Of a stretch of DNA of 45,213 nucleotides, positions 16,174 to 24,579 are shown piece after piece (positions within the stretch are counted from its first letter, which is position 1; each line of letters opens with the position of its first letter). The notes beneath the pieces were generated by a model. The model was not told where the DNA came from, ran no database searches, and saw nothing but the letters and a program-made list of their open reading frames with translations. The stretch spans positions 1 through 45,213 of the forward strand of contig JAFEGX010000070.1 in NCBI GenBank assembly GCA_018239675.1, written 5' to 3'. Both the position numbers and the translations under genes were made by a program. Origin of the DNA: Verrucomicrobiota bacterium. Lineage in GTDB: Bacteria; Verrucomicrobiota; Verrucomicrobiia; Opitutales; Opitutaceae.

Positions 16174-17402
16174 ACTGGCGCAACATCGTCACCGTCTACC
16201 AGAAGGAGCTGAAGGACTCGCTGCGCGACCGGCGCACGCTGATGTCCACGATCATCATCCCGACCCTGGTCATGCCCCTGCTCACGTTCGGCGTGGGCAA
16301 GGTCATGGCCAGCGTGATCTCCCGCGCGCAGGAGGAGATCCCGACCGTGGCGATCATCGGCGGTGCGGATTCGCCGGGCGTGGTGGCGGCCCTGAAGCAG
16401 GCGCCCAAGCTGCGCGTGGTCGCGGTCCCGGCCGACTGGCGCCGGGCGATCAGCGACAAGAAGCTCCGGGCGGCGGTCGAGCTGCCCGCGGGGTTCGAGG
16501 CCGGGTTGAAGGCGGGCGCGGCACCCGAGGTGCGGGTGTACAACTATTCCGGCGAGCTGAAGTCGGACCTGGGGGCGCGGGCGGTGGAGCGGTTCCTGAC
16601 CGACCTGCGCGAGCGGACCGTGGGCGAACGCCTGAAGGAGCGCGGCCTGCCGGCGACGGTGGCGCGGCCCTTTGAGTTCCAGCGCGAGAACGTGGCGCCG
16701 CCCGAGAAAGTCGGCGGCAACCTGTTCGGCGGCATCGTGCCGTACCTCATCATCATCCTCTGCTTCAGCGGCGCGATGTACCCGGCGATGGACCTGACGG
16801 CGGGCGAAAAGGAACGCGGCACGATGGAGACGCTGCTGTGCAGCCCGGTCGCGCGCGGGGACATTGTCCTGGGCAAGTTCCTCATGGTGCTGACGGGCTC
16901 GCTGTCGGCGATGGGCTTCATGCTGCTCTCGATGGGCCTGACCGCGACGATCGGCGGCACGATGATGCTGGGCGGCGGCGCGATGAAGGTGGGGGCCGCG
17001 ACGGCGGGGAAGGCGGCGGGGGTGCTGCCGATGATTGACCCGCTGGGTCTGGTCGGCGTGCTCGCGATGGTGCTGCCGGTGGCGGTCCTGTTCGCGGCGG
17101 CGGCGTTCACGATCGCCCTCTTTGCGAAGAGCTACAAGGAGGCGCAGAGCTACCTCGCGCCGATGATGATCGTGGTGATCATGCCGGCGGTGATCGGCAT
17201 GCTGCCCGGCATCGATCTCAACGCCCGGCTCGCGCTGGTCCCGCTGCTCAATCTTTCCCTCGTGTGCCGGGAGATGCTCTCGGGCGTCTGGCACTGGAAC
17301 TACATCGCGCTGATTTTCGGCTCCTCCTGCGTCTATGCGGCAATCGCCCTCATGCTGGCGGTGAAAATGTTCCAGCGGGAAGATGTAATTTTCCGCGCGT
17401 GA
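16170..17402 (+). CDS. ABC-2 type permease, NatB-like
   Basis: Protein of 410 residues from ATG 16170, chosen because the ATGA overlap with the ATPase gene and GAGGAGCGGAA just upstream fit well. The N-terminal segment VYQKELKDSLRDRRTLMSTIIIPTLVMPLL is the standard ABC-2/NatB beginning. A large external region (residues ~55-185) follows, then five or six membrane segments starting at VPYLIIILCFSGAMY. DLTAGEKERGTMETLLCSPV is the conserved intracellular motif. NatAB pumps export sodium or drugs; the substrate here is unknown. Insertion MMLGGGAMKVGAATAGKAAG between two segments is glycine/alanine-rich. Confidence 0.9.
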   Translation: MNWRNIVTVYQKELKDSLRDRRTLMSTIIIPTLVMPLLTFGVGKVMASVISRAQEEIPTVAIIGGADSPGVVAALKQAPKLRVVAVPADWRRAISDKKLRAAVELPAGFEAGLKAGAAPEVRVYNYSGELKSDLGARAVERFLTDLRERTVGERLKERGLPATVARPFEFQRENVAPPEKVGGNLFGGIVPYLIIILCFSGAMYPAMDLTAGEKERGTMETLLCSPVARGDIVLGKFLMVLTGSLSAMGFMLLSMGLTATIGGTMMLGGGAMKVGAATAGKAAGVLPMIDPLGLVGVLAMVLPVAVLFAAAAFTIALFAKSYKEAQSYLAPMMIVVIMPAVIGMLPGIDLNARLALVPLLNLSLVCREMLSGVWHWNYIALIFGSSCVYAAIALMLAVKMFQREDVIFRA

Positions 17403-17440
17403 GTCGGGGCGGAGATTGTAAAAATTCTCCGAAAACCGGC

Positions 17441-17461
17441 CCGGGCGTCGTAAACGCCCGG
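17441..17461. terminator. Possible terminator hairpin after the ABC exporter
   Basis: CCGGGCGT (17441-17448) and ACGCCCGG (17454-17461) form a perfect 8-base stem with loop CGTAA, about 40 bases after the permease stop. There is no strong T-run after it, so it could equally be a regulatory leader of the next gene. A second small hairpin, CGCC-TTTT-GGCG, follows near 17490. Confidence 0.4.
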
Positions 17462-17542
17462 TAAAAGCCGGGCGGCCCCGTCGCCTTTTGGCGGCGAATC
17501 GGTCTTGATGCGGGCGTCACGCAGTTCCACCCGCATCCACCT

Positions 17543-18094
17543 ATGAATCCGGTCATCAACTTCCCGGCGAGCAAGCCGGAACTCAAGTTGGCCTCGCACC
17601 CCTCCACTTCCCATCCGCATCCCCTCGAAGACCGCCGCCGCCTGGAGGAGGACATCGAGAGCCTGCGGCAGCGCGAGACCAACCTCCGTGAGTACGAGGC
17701 CCGCCTGCGCTCGTGGCAGGAGCGCCTGGAGCAGGGTCCGGGCGCCGGCTCGGCCCCGCAGTTTCCGACCCACGTGACGGGGCCCGAGGCCGACTTCGCC
17801 CTCAACGCCGCGTGGGAAAAGCTCATCCGCGCCCGGGAGCTGCTCGAGGCCGAACAGGCCCATCTCCGCGACGACCGGCTGACCCTCCGGGAGGCCAATG
17901 CCGCGCTGAAGCGCCGCGAGGATGCGCTCGCGCTCCGCGAGGCGCGCCTGGCCCAGCGCGAGGAGCAGCTTAATGCCGCGCTGCAGGCCGCGATCGCGGA
18001 GGAGGCGAAACCGTCCGCCCTGTCCCGCTTGACCCAGGCGCCGTTCGCGCTGGCCAAGTCGGTGTTCGGCGCCAACAAGCCGAAGTCGGAGTAG
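17543..18094 (+). CDS. Hypothetical coiled-coil protein
   Basis: Protein of 183 residues that I do not recognise. Residues ~28-65 and ~85-150 are charged heptad-like helices rich in E, R, L and A (RRRLEEDIESLRQRETNLRE, then RREDALALREARLAQREEQL), so a long coiled coil is expected. A proline-rich stretch (GPGAGSAPQFPTHVTGPEAD) interrupts it. There is no signal peptide and no membrane segment. The C-terminal tail (LSRLTQAPFALAKSVFGANKPKSE) is basic and may bind a partner or the membrane. It is monocistronic and closed by a strong terminator at 18125. A structural or scaffolding role is only a guess. Confidence 0.8.
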   Translation: MNPVINFPASKPELKLASHPSTSHPHPLEDRRRLEEDIESLRQRETNLREYEARLRSWQERLEQGPGAGSAPQFPTHVTGPEADFALNAAWEKLIRARELLEAEQAHLRDDRLTLREANAALKRREDALALREARLAQREEQLNAALQAAIAEEAKPSALSRLTQAPFALAKSVFGANKPKSE

Positions 18095-18124
18095 GCGGTC
18101 GTTGATCACGGGCCCATGGTTTAC

Positions 18125-18159
18125 GGGGCGCAGGCCGGGGCCTGCGCCCCGTTGCTTTT
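18125..18159 (+). terminator. Strong intrinsic terminator of the coiled-coil gene
   Basis: GGGGCGCAGGCC (18125-18136) and GGCCTGCGCCCC (18139-18150) are perfect reverse complements, followed by GTTGCTTTT. The stem is nearly all G-C with a short T tract, the classical rho-independent form, 30 bases after the stop at 18094. Confidence 0.85.
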
Positions 18160-18215
18160 GGCGGGCCCGGTTTGGGATGGGCATCGCCCGGCGGAACGGG
18201 CAAACGTTCGGGGCC

Positions 18216-18557
18216 ATGAGCGCTCCCTCTGCCTTCGCCCGCACGCCGGCCCCGCCGTACTATGCCGTGATCTTCACCTCGCAGCGCACTGCCGGCGACG
18301 CCGGCTACGAGGCGATGTCGGCCCGCATGGTCGAGCTCGGCTCGCGGCAACCCGGGTTCCTTGGCATCGAAAGCGTGCGCGCCGCGGACGGCCGCGGCAT
18401 CACGGTGAGCTACTGGGCCGACGAGGCTGCCATCCGCGCGTGGAAGGCCAACACCGACCACCAGCAGGCACAGCGCGGCGGCCGCCAGACGTGGTACCAG
18501 GACTACGCGGTGCGCATCGCCCGGGTGGAGCGGGCCTACGGCCGGGATTTATCGTAG
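18216..18557 (+). CDS. Antibiotic-biosynthesis-monooxygenase-like (ABM) dimeric alpha/beta-barrel protein
   Basis: Protein of 113 residues from ATG 18216 (MSAPSAFART); longer frames upstream run through the terminator and are not believable. The core matches the ABM fold: YYAVIFTSQRT strand, RMVELGSRQPGFLGIESV, GITVSYWADEAAIRAWKA and a closing helix WYQDYAVRIARVER. The HQQAQRGGRQTWY stretch is typical of the small YqjZ/DUF subgroup. Members include heme-degrading or quinone monooxygenases, and many have no known role. It is cytoplasmic. It begins after a terminator, so it has its own promoter. Confidence 0.82.
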   Translation: MSAPSAFARTPAPPYYAVIFTSQRTAGDAGYEAMSARMVELGSRQPGFLGIESVRAADGRGITVSYWADEAAIRAWKANTDHQQAQRGGRQTWYQDYAVRIARVERAYGRDLS

Positions 18558-18627
18558 GCGCGGGAGGCTGGCCCGGGTGGCGTCTGCGGCGTTGCGCCGC
18601 GGCTCCCGGGGCGGTTCATTCTCGCCC

Positions 18628-19944
18628 ATGAGCGAGCTCCTGTTTCCCCAGCACGTCATCGCGAAGAAGCGCGACGGAGGTATCCTCTCGCGCGAGGAAA
18701 TCGCGGCCTTCGTCCGCGGCGCCACCGACGGCTCGTGGGCGGATTACCAGCTCAGCGCGATGCTCATGGCGATCTTCGTCCGCGGCATGACCCCGGCGGA
18801 GACGGCGGACTACACGGACGCGATGAAACGGTCCGGCTACGTGGCGGACCTGTCCCGCGTCCGCCAGCCCAAGGCGGACAAGCACTCGACCGGCGGGGTG
18901 GGCGACAAGGTTTCGCTGCATCTCGCGCCGATGGTCGCGGCGTGCGGCGTGGCGGTGCCGATGATCTCGGGGCGCGGCCTCGGGCACACCGGCGGGACGC
19001 TCGACAAGCTCGAGTCCATCCCGGGCTTCAGCGTGAACCTGTCCTCCGCGCAGTACGAGGAACAGCTGGCGAGGATCGGTGTTTGCCTGATCGGGCAGAC
19101 CGCGGAGCTGGCGCCGGCGGACAAGAAGCTCTATGCGCTGCGCGATGTGACCGCCACGGTGGAATGCATCCCGCTGATCTGCGGCAGCATCCTCTCGAAG
19201 AAGCTGGCCGAGGGCACCGAGGTGCTGGTCGGCGACGTGAAATTCGGCCGGGGCGCCTTCATGAAGGACAAGGCGAAGGCCCGCGAGCTGGCGCAGGCAC
19301 TGGTGGCGGTGTCGAATGCGATGGGCACGCCCATGCGCGCCGTTCTCACCGCGATGGACCAGCCGCTCGGCCGCGCGGTGGGCAATGCGCTGGAGGTGGC
19401 GGAGTCGATCGCGTGCCTGCATAGCCGCGGCCCGGCGGACACGATGGAGGTCACCTATGCGCTGGGCGAACAGATGCTGCTGCTCGCCCGGGTCGCAAAG
19501 ACCGCCGCGGAGGCCCGGGCGAAGCTCGAGTCCACCGTCACGCAGGGCACGGCGCTGGAGAAATTCCGTCAGCTGGTGGCGGCGCAGGGCGGCGACGCCC
19601 GGGTGGCCGACGAGCCGGGCCGCCTGCCGCAGGCGCGGCTCAAGGTGCCGCTGGTGGCGCCGCGCGCGGGCTGGGTCCGCGACGTCGATGCGATGACGGT
19701 GGCGCTGGCGACGCTGCAGCTCGGCGCGGGACGGGCCAAGGCGTCCGACCCGGTGGATCCGGCCGTCGGCGTCGACGGTCTGGTGAAGATCGGCGAGCGC
19801 GTGGAGGCCGGCCAGCCGCTGGCGACCGTGCACGCGAACGACCAGCGCGCCCTGGCGACCGCGACCAAGATGCTCGCTGCGGCGATCGCGATCGGCGACG
19901 CGCCGGTCCCGGCGCAAAAGTTAATCGACGAGATCATCGGCTAA
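18628..19944 (+). CDS. deoA: Thymidine / pyrimidine-nucleoside phosphorylase
   Basis: Protein of 438 residues from ATG 18628 (MSELLFPQHVIAKKRDGG). It splits thymidine or related pyrimidine nucleosides with phosphate to base and deoxyribose 1-phosphate. The phosphate-binding motif K85-HSTGGVGDKVS and the family signature near RGLGHTGGTLDKLESIPG are intact, and the C-terminal domain ends normally (GLVKIGERVEAGQPLATVHA). Length suits the bacterial homodimer. The product, after phosphopentomutase, is the substrate of DeoC at 8205, so this gene links to the deoC cluster 9 kb upstream on the same strand. It is followed by a nested palindromic repeat. Confidence 0.95.
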   Translation: MSELLFPQHVIAKKRDGGILSREEIAAFVRGATDGSWADYQLSAMLMAIFVRGMTPAETADYTDAMKRSGYVADLSRVRQPKADKHSTGGVGDKVSLHLAPMVAACGVAVPMISGRGLGHTGGTLDKLESIPGFSVNLSSAQYEEQLARIGVCLIGQTAELAPADKKLYALRDVTATVECIPLICGSILSKKLAEGTEVLVGDVKFGRGAFMKDKAKARELAQALVAVSNAMGTPMRAVLTAMDQPLGRAVGNALEVAESIACLHSRGPADTMEVTYALGEQMLLLARVAKTAAEARAKLESTVTQGTALEKFRQLVAAQGGDARVADEPGRLPQARLKVPLVAPRAGWVRDVDAMTVALATLQLGAGRAKASDPVDPAVGVDGLVKIGERVEAGQPLATVHANDQRALATATKMLAAAIAIGDAPVPAQKLIDEIIG

Positions 19945-19950
19945 GCCGGA

Positions 19951-20117
19951 GATTGCCACCAAGGGCACGAAGCACACGAAGTTCAAGCCGGTCTGATCTT
20001 CGCGGCTTTGGCGGTGAAACAGGGTCGACTTTCGGTCCGATCAACCGCGAAGCACGCCATTTACGCGAAGGCCTGATGCGGTTGGTCTTCGTGAACTTGG
20101 TGCCCTTGGTGGCAATC
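19951..20117. repeat. Nested palindromic intergenic repeat, copy 5 (best preserved)
   Basis: The outer arms contain a perfect 18-base match: GATTGCCACCAAGGGCAC (19951-19968) with GTGCCCTTGGTGGCAATC (20100-20117). The inner hairpin arms are 19998-20015 (CTTCGCGGCTTTGGCGGT) and 20044-20070 (begins ACCGCGAAGCACG), loop 28 bases. It occupies the gap between convergent deoA and the ABC-F gene. Confidence 0.92.
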
Positions 20118-20142
20118 CCAACCGCCAAGCCGGCGGTGAACC

Positions 20143-22023
20143 TTAGCCCCGCTCGAGGTCGGCGAGTTTCTGCGCGGCCTGTTCCCAGGCGGCGGTGGCG
20201 GCGGCGACCTCGTCGACGATCACGCTGAGCTCGCGGTTGAGCTGGTGGAACTTGCCCTTGTCGGCATACGTCTCGGGAGCCTCGAGCGCGGCGGTAAGCT
20301 CGTTCTGCTTGGCCTCGAGCCGCGCGACGTCCTCCTCGAGCTTGTGGACCTCGGCGTGCAGCCGCTTGATTTCGTTCGGGCTGGCGCGGCGCTTGGCCGG
20401 GGCCGGCGCCGCGGCGGGAGCCGGGACGGCAGGCGCCGGGGCCGGAGCGGGAGTCGGGCGGGCGTCGGTGAAGCCGGCCGTGAGGGCGGCCCGGGCGTTG
20501 GCCGCCCGGGATTTCTCGAGATAATAATCGTAGTCGCCGGCGTATGGGGTCAGGCGGCCGGAGTGCACGTGCAGGACGTTGCGCGCGAGCTGGCGGATGA
20601 AATAGACGTCGTGGCTGATGAAGATGAGCGTGCCCTCGTACTGCTTCAGCGCGTGGAGGAGCGCGTCGATCGACGCCATGTCGAGGTGGGTCGTGGGCTC
20701 GTCCATCAACAGCAGGTTTGGCGGGTCGACGAGCAGCCGGGCGAGAGCGAGGCGGGATTTCTCGCCGCCGGACAGGACGGAGACCTTCTTGAAGACGTCA
20801 TCCTTCCGGAACAGAAAGGCGCCGAGGATCGTGCGGGCCTGCTGCTCGGTGAGGTCGTTCTGCGCGGTGCGCAGCTCCATGACGTTCTCCATCACGGTGA
20901 GGTCGAGCTTGAGATTGTCGGCGCGGTTCTGCGCGAAGTAGCCGGGGAAGACATTGCTGCCGAGCTCGCGGCTGCCGCCGCGGATCGGCACGACGCCGGC
21001 GAGGATCTTGAGCAGGGTGGACTTGCCGGCGCCGTTGGGCCCGACGAGCACGATGCGCTGGCCCCGTTCCGCCTCGAAGTTGAGGTCGCGGTAGACGACA
21101 TGGTCGCCGTAGGCCTGCTCGACGTGCTCGAGCCGGATCACCCGCAGGGCGGAGCGCGGCGTGGGCGGGAAGCGGAAATTGACGCGCTTCAGCTCCTCGA
21201 CCGGCTCCTCGACCGCATCCTCGAGGAGACGCTCGATCTGCTTCTCCTTCGACTTGGCGCGCGACGCCATCGAGGCCTTGGCGCCGAAGCGGTCGACAAA
21301 GCGCTGGAGGTGCGCGATCTCGCGCTGCTGGTTCTTGAACAGCGCGGCCTGCTGCTCCTTGCGCGCCTCCTTCTGGGCGACGAAGTCGTCGTAGTTGCCG
21401 GTGTAGCGGTGGAGCGTGCCGCCGCGCAGCTCGAGGATGCCCGTGCAGAGGGCGTTGAGGAAGGCGCGGTCGTGCGAGACCACCAGCAGGCCGCCCGGGT
21501 AGCGCGTCAGGTAATCCTGGAACCACAGCAGCGCCTCGAGATCGAGATGGTTGGTCGGCTCGTCAAGGATCAGGAGCGCGGGCTCGCGGACGAGCAGGCG
21601 GCCGAGGTGGGCGCGCATGACCCAGCCGCCCGAAAATGTCTTGGCGGGCTGGTGGAAATCCGTCTCGCGGAAGCCCAACCCGGCGAGGATCTTCTTGGCG
21701 CGCGGCTCAAGCGTCCAGTCGATGTCCCAGTCATCGTCGTTCTCGGGCGCCAGCTTCTTTCCGCTGGTGGCGATATGGAGGATCGTCTCGTCGCCGGCCG
21801 GCGCGCTCTCCTGGGGCAGGAACCCGAAGTCCGCGCCGCGCTCCCACTCGATGATGCCCTCGTCGGGGGACTCCTCGCCGAGGATGAGGTTGAACAGGGT
21901 GGACTTGCCGGCACCGTTGGGACCCACGAGGCCGAACCGGTCGGTGCGCGCGACAAACAGCGACACGTCGCGGAAGAGTTCCCGCGTGCCATAGGACTTG
22001 GCGATGTCGGCGATTGTGAGCAT
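20143..22023 (-). CDS. ABC-F family ATPase (ribosome-associated type)
   Basis: Protein of 626 residues with two ABC domains and no membrane segment. First Walker A is GLVGPNGAGKST (residues ~31-42) with signature FSGGWVMRAHLGRLL and LLILDEPTNHLD; the second has LVGPNGAGKSTLLK, LSGGEKSRLALARLL and LLLMDEPTTHLD. The charged linker between domains (QREIAHLQRFVDRFGAKASMASRAKSKEKQIE) is the P-site tRNA interaction motif region. A Pro-Ala spacer follows the second domain and leads to a C-terminal coiled coil (KRLHAEVHKLEEDVARLEAK), as in Uup/YdiF-type members. These proteins act on stalled or antibiotic-bound ribosomes. Transcribed alone on the minus strand; no leader ORF seen. Confidence 0.93.
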   Translation of the reverse strand: MLTIADIAKSYGTRELFRDVSLFVARTDRFGLVGPNGAGKSTLFNLILGEESPDEGIIEWERGADFGFLPQESAPAGDETILHIATSGKKLAPENDDDWDIDWTLEPRAKKILAGLGFRETDFHQPAKTFSGGWVMRAHLGRLLVREPALLILDEPTNHLDLEALLWFQDYLTRYPGGLLVVSHDRAFLNALCTGILELRGGTLHRYTGNYDDFVAQKEARKEQQAALFKNQQREIAHLQRFVDRFGAKASMASRAKSKEKQIERLLEDAVEEPVEELKRVNFRFPPTPRSALRVIRLEHVEQAYGDHVVYRDLNFEAERGQRIVLVGPNGAGKSTLLKILAGVVPIRGGSRELGSNVFPGYFAQNRADNLKLDLTVMENVMELRTAQNDLTEQQARTILGAFLFRKDDVFKKVSVLSGGEKSRLALARLLVDPPNLLLMDEPTTHLDMASIDALLHALKQYEGTLIFISHDVYFIRQLARNVLHVHSGRLTPYAGDYDYYLEKSRAANARAALTAGFTDARPTPAPAPAPAVPAPAAAPAPAKRRASPNEIKRLHAEVHKLEEDVARLEAKQNELTAALEAPETYADKGKFHQLNRELSVIVDEVAAATAAWEQAAQKLADLERG

Positions 22024-22100
22024 CGAAGCCGGCCAAAAGAAGGACCGGGACCGGATTCGTCAATGCGCAGATTTTGCGGCCGGAACGGGGCGGGGTTCGC

Positions 22101-22246
22101 CACCAAGGGCACGAAGCGCAAGCCTAGCAGGCCTTCGCGAGTTTCGCGTGCCTGGCGGTCGACCGGACAGGAAGTCGATTCGTGTCAACCGCCAGGGCCG
22201 CCAAGGCCGCGAAGGTCAGACCCGCTAGGGCTTCGTGCCCTTGGCG
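22101..22246. repeat. Nested palindromic intergenic repeat, copy 6 (complete)
   Basis: Outer arms CACCAAGGGCACGAAG (22101-22116) and CTTCGTGCCCTTGGCG (22231-22246). Inner arms are 22133-22159 (CTTCGCGAG...CTGGCGGT) and 22187-22214 (AACCGCCAGGGCCGCC...GAAG), loop 27 bases. It lies in the 249-base gap between two minus-strand genes, after the stop of the DMT permease. Confidence 0.9.
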
Positions 22247-22272
22247 CTCTTCGTGGTGATGAAACCCGTCGC

Positions 22273-23184
22273 TCAACGACTGAGCGTGAGAGCGATGCAG
22301 CCGCCGACGGCGATGATGCCGCCCGCGATGGAACGGCGGGTCGGACGGTCACCCTCGAGCCAGTAGGCGATCGGGATGGCCAGCAGCGGCGTGGTGGCCG
22401 CGATAGGCAGAACGAGCCCGCTGGGCGTGGTGGCGAGGGCCCACTGGTAGCAGCCGACGCCGGCCACCGGGCCGGCGAGGCCGTTGGCGACCATCCACCA
22501 GCGGCTCCGGCGCCGTTCCGCGGCGGTGACGAGCGCGGGCGCCGGCTCGGGCCGGATCACTTGGAGCGCGACGAACCACAGCGCCGTGAACACCGCTCCG
22601 GCCAGGATGCGGTGGTACGCGGCGTTCAACCCGAAAGTAACGTTGGCGACGCGCTCGCCGGCGTCGATGGCGGCGGTCACGCCCCGCCGGCTCACCAGCG
22701 CGCCGAATCCTTGCCCGGCCGCGGCCAGCAGGCCGAACAGGAATCCGACGGGCCGCACCTTCACGCGCGGCGGACTCGACCGGCTGGGCATGAGGGCAAA
22801 GGCGACGCCGGCGAGGATCACAAGGCCCCAGACCACCTGCAGCGTGGTCAGCCGGGTGCCGAGCCAGAGCCATTCGCCGAGCGCCGCGATCGGCGCCGCG
22901 AGGCACTGGGTCATGAGCACGGTCAGCCGCGAGCCCAGCAGCGGCAGGGCGGAGTAGACCCCGAGGTCGCCGAAGCCCATGCCGATGATGCCACTGAGCA
23001 GGAACCATCCGAGGCTGGCGCTCGACAGGCCGTGCCCGACGGTGTGGGCGAAGAGCCCGAGGACGGCCAGGGCAATCACCAGCCGGCCTAGGTTCGCGCG
23101 CAGGACCCCTTGGGCGCGCACGCTGTGGCTGGCGCACGTCGCATTGAGCGCGAAGAAAAGGGCGGCAAGGAAGGAGGCGAGCAT
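22273..23184 (-). CDS. EamA/DMT-superfamily permease
   Basis: Membrane protein of 303 residues with ten hydrophobic segments arranged as two five-helix repeats, the EamA pattern. Visible motifs are WFLLSGIIGMGFGDLGVYSA, GEWLWLGTRLTTLQVVWG in the first half and VLPIAATTPLLAIPIAYWLEG in the second. It belongs to the drug/metabolite transporter group; such proteins export amino acids, nucleotide precursors or other metabolites. It is a clear paralogue of the permease at 37567-38448 (shared EWLWLGTRL and TTPxLxIPxAxWLEG). It is divergent from the deoxyhypusine-synthase-like gene. The substrate is unknown. Confidence 0.9.
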   Translation of the reverse strand: MLASFLAALFFALNATCASHSVRAQGVLRANLGRLVIALAVLGLFAHTVGHGLSSASLGWFLLSGIIGMGFGDLGVYSALPLLGSRLTVLMTQCLAAPIAALGEWLWLGTRLTTLQVVWGLVILAGVAFALMPSRSSPPRVKVRPVGFLFGLLAAAGQGFGALVSRRGVTAAIDAGERVANVTFGLNAAYHRILAGAVFTALWFVALQVIRPEPAPALVTAAERRRSRWWMVANGLAGPVAGVGCYQWALATTPSGLVLPIAATTPLLAIPIAYWLEGDRPTRRSIAGGIIAVGGCIALTLSR

Positions 23185-23189
23185 GGGGA

Positions 23190-23206
23190 GGCCCTATAAA
23201 AGGGCC
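23190..23206. promoter_or_regulatory. Small palindrome in the divergent control region
   Basis: GGCCCT (23190-23195) and AGGGCC (23201-23206) flank ATAAA. It lies 5 bases upstream of the permease ATG on the minus strand, inside the 144-base region shared with the gene at 23329. Its centre (TATAAAA) is the most AT-rich spot nearby. It could be an operator or part of a -10 region; the evidence is position and symmetry only. Confidence 0.35.
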
Positions 23207-23328
23207 GGGGACAACGAATACCATGCCAGTTTACGCGTCCGGGCCATCGCGTCGCACCGCATTCCTTGCCCGAAACGTCCGGTTTTTTGTGGCCATATCA
23301 CCACCCCGGACCTGTAGTCGGGGCATAT

Positions 23329-24375
23329 ATGAAAGCCAAGAAAGCCAGAATTCTGCCCGAAGCGGTGAATGCCGCGCTGGCCGCCCGGAAGGGTCCGGTT
23401 TCCCGGTTCATCGCCCAACACTACCGCCATTTCAACGCGGCCGCCCTGCTCGATGCGGCCAAGGCCTATGAGGCCCACCTCAAGGCCGGCGGCAAGATGC
23501 TCGTCACGCTCGCCGGCGCCATGTCCACCGCCGAACTGGGCATCTCGTTGGCTGAGATGATCCGCCGGGGAAAGGTCCACGGCATCGTCTGCACCGGCGC
23601 GAACCTCGAGGAGGACATCTTCAACCTCGTCGCGCACGATTACTACGAGCGCGTGCCGCACTACCGTCACCTGACCGCCAAGGACGAGCAGGCGCTGCTC
23701 AACCGTCACATGAACCGCGTGACCGACACCTGCATCCCCGAGATGGAGGCCATGCGCCGCATCGAGTCGGCGGTGGCGGAGGAGTGGGTCCGGGCCGACC
23801 GGGCGGGCGAGAGCTATTTCCCGCACGAGTTCATGTACAAGGTCCTCCGCAGCGGCAAGCTGCGGAAGAGCTACCAAATCAACCCGAAGAACTCGTGGAT
23901 GCTCGCGGCCTGCGAGAAGAACCTCCCGATGTTCGTGCCAGGCTGGGAGGACGCCACGCTGGGCAACATGTACGCCGGGCGGGTGATCACGGGCGAGATC
24001 AAGCGCGCCCACACGGTCCGCACCGGCATCGAGTACATGGTCCGGCTGGCCGACTGGTACACCCGGACGGCGAAGACCCTGCGCACGGGCGAAGGCAGCA
24101 TCGGATTCTTCCAGATTGGCGGCGGCATCGCCGGCGATTTCCCAATCTGCGTCGTGCCCATGCTGCACCAGGATCTCGGCCGCACGGGCGTGCCGCTGTG
24201 GGGCTATTTCGCCCAGATCAGCGACTCGACGACCAGCTACGGCAGCTACTCGGGCGCCGTCCCCAACGAGAAGATCACCTGGGGCAAGCTCGGTGCCCGG
24301 ACCCCGAAGTTCATCGTCGAGAGCGACGCCACCATCGTTGCTCCGCTGGTCTTCGCCTGGGTGCTGGGCCAGTAG
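23329..24375 (+). CDS. Deoxyhypusine-synthase-family protein without the canonical catalytic lysine
   Basis: Protein of 348 residues from ATG 23329 (MKAKKARILPEAV). An in-frame ATG at 23266 lacks support. It matches the DHS fold throughout: LVTLAGAMSTAELGISLAEM, HGIVCTGANLEEDIFN, MFVPGWEDATLGNMY and SYGSYSGAVPNEKITWGK. In eukaryotic enzymes a lysine in the GGGxxK motif forms the imine with spermidine; here the same place reads GGGIAGDFP, with G269 instead. Bacteria generally lack eIF5A, so a deoxyhypusine role is unlikely. Related bacterial proteins have been linked to polyamine chemistry such as homospermidine formation, but the missing lysine makes that uncertain too. Cytoplasmic; NAD-binding fold expected. 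A small stem-loop (CCCCG at 23304, CGGGG at 23319) sits just before the start. Confidence 0.88.
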   Translation: MKAKKARILPEAVNAALAARKGPVSRFIAQHYRHFNAAALLDAAKAYEAHLKAGGKMLVTLAGAMSTAELGISLAEMIRRGKVHGIVCTGANLEEDIFNLVAHDYYERVPHYRHLTAKDEQALLNRHMNRVTDTCIPEMEAMRRIESAVAEEWVRADRAGESYFPHEFMYKVLRSGKLRKSYQINPKNSWMLAACEKNLPMFVPGWEDATLGNMYAGRVITGEIKRAHTVRTGIEYMVRLADWYTRTAKTLRTGEGSIGFFQIGGGIAGDFPICVVPMLHQDLGRTGVPLWGYFAQISDSTTSYGSYSGAVPNEKITWGKLGARTPKFIVESDATIVAPLVFAWVLGQ

Positions 24376-24389
24376 GGTGGAAACAAGCT

Positions 24390-24520
24390 GAACGCCGAAC
24401 ATCGGACATCGAACGCCCAAAGCCGAAGGAGCGTGTGGCGCTTCGCGCCGGCCGGGCGGGTAACGAAGCGGGAAGGATCTCGCTGCTGAAATTCCCTTCG
24501 ACGTCCGGCATTCGGCGTTC
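24390..24520. repeat. Second inverted-repeat family, 'GAACGCCGAACATCG' type
   Basis: 24390-24413 (GAACGCCGAACATCGG...) pairs with 24497-24520 (...CGGCATTCGGCGTTC) at 20 of 24 positions. The arms are internally periodic, with 'GAAC-GCC-GAAC-ATC' steps of about 9 bases. The element fills the 204-base gap between two plus-strand genes. Its sequence differs from the 'CGAAG' family elsewhere in the window. Confidence 0.8.
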
Positions 24521-24579
24521 GTTGGGCCATCAGCCAAAACCCGTTGCCTCTTGGCGGGAATGCGTGACCGTTGGCGGGC

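Noticed and set aside
20245..23091. A 948-codon open frame on the plus strand, antisense to the ABC-F and permease genes.
   Set aside because: It is a by-product of high GC in the third codon position; the protein is Gly/Arg/Glu/Ala-rich without domains, while the minus-strand frames encode clear conserved proteins.
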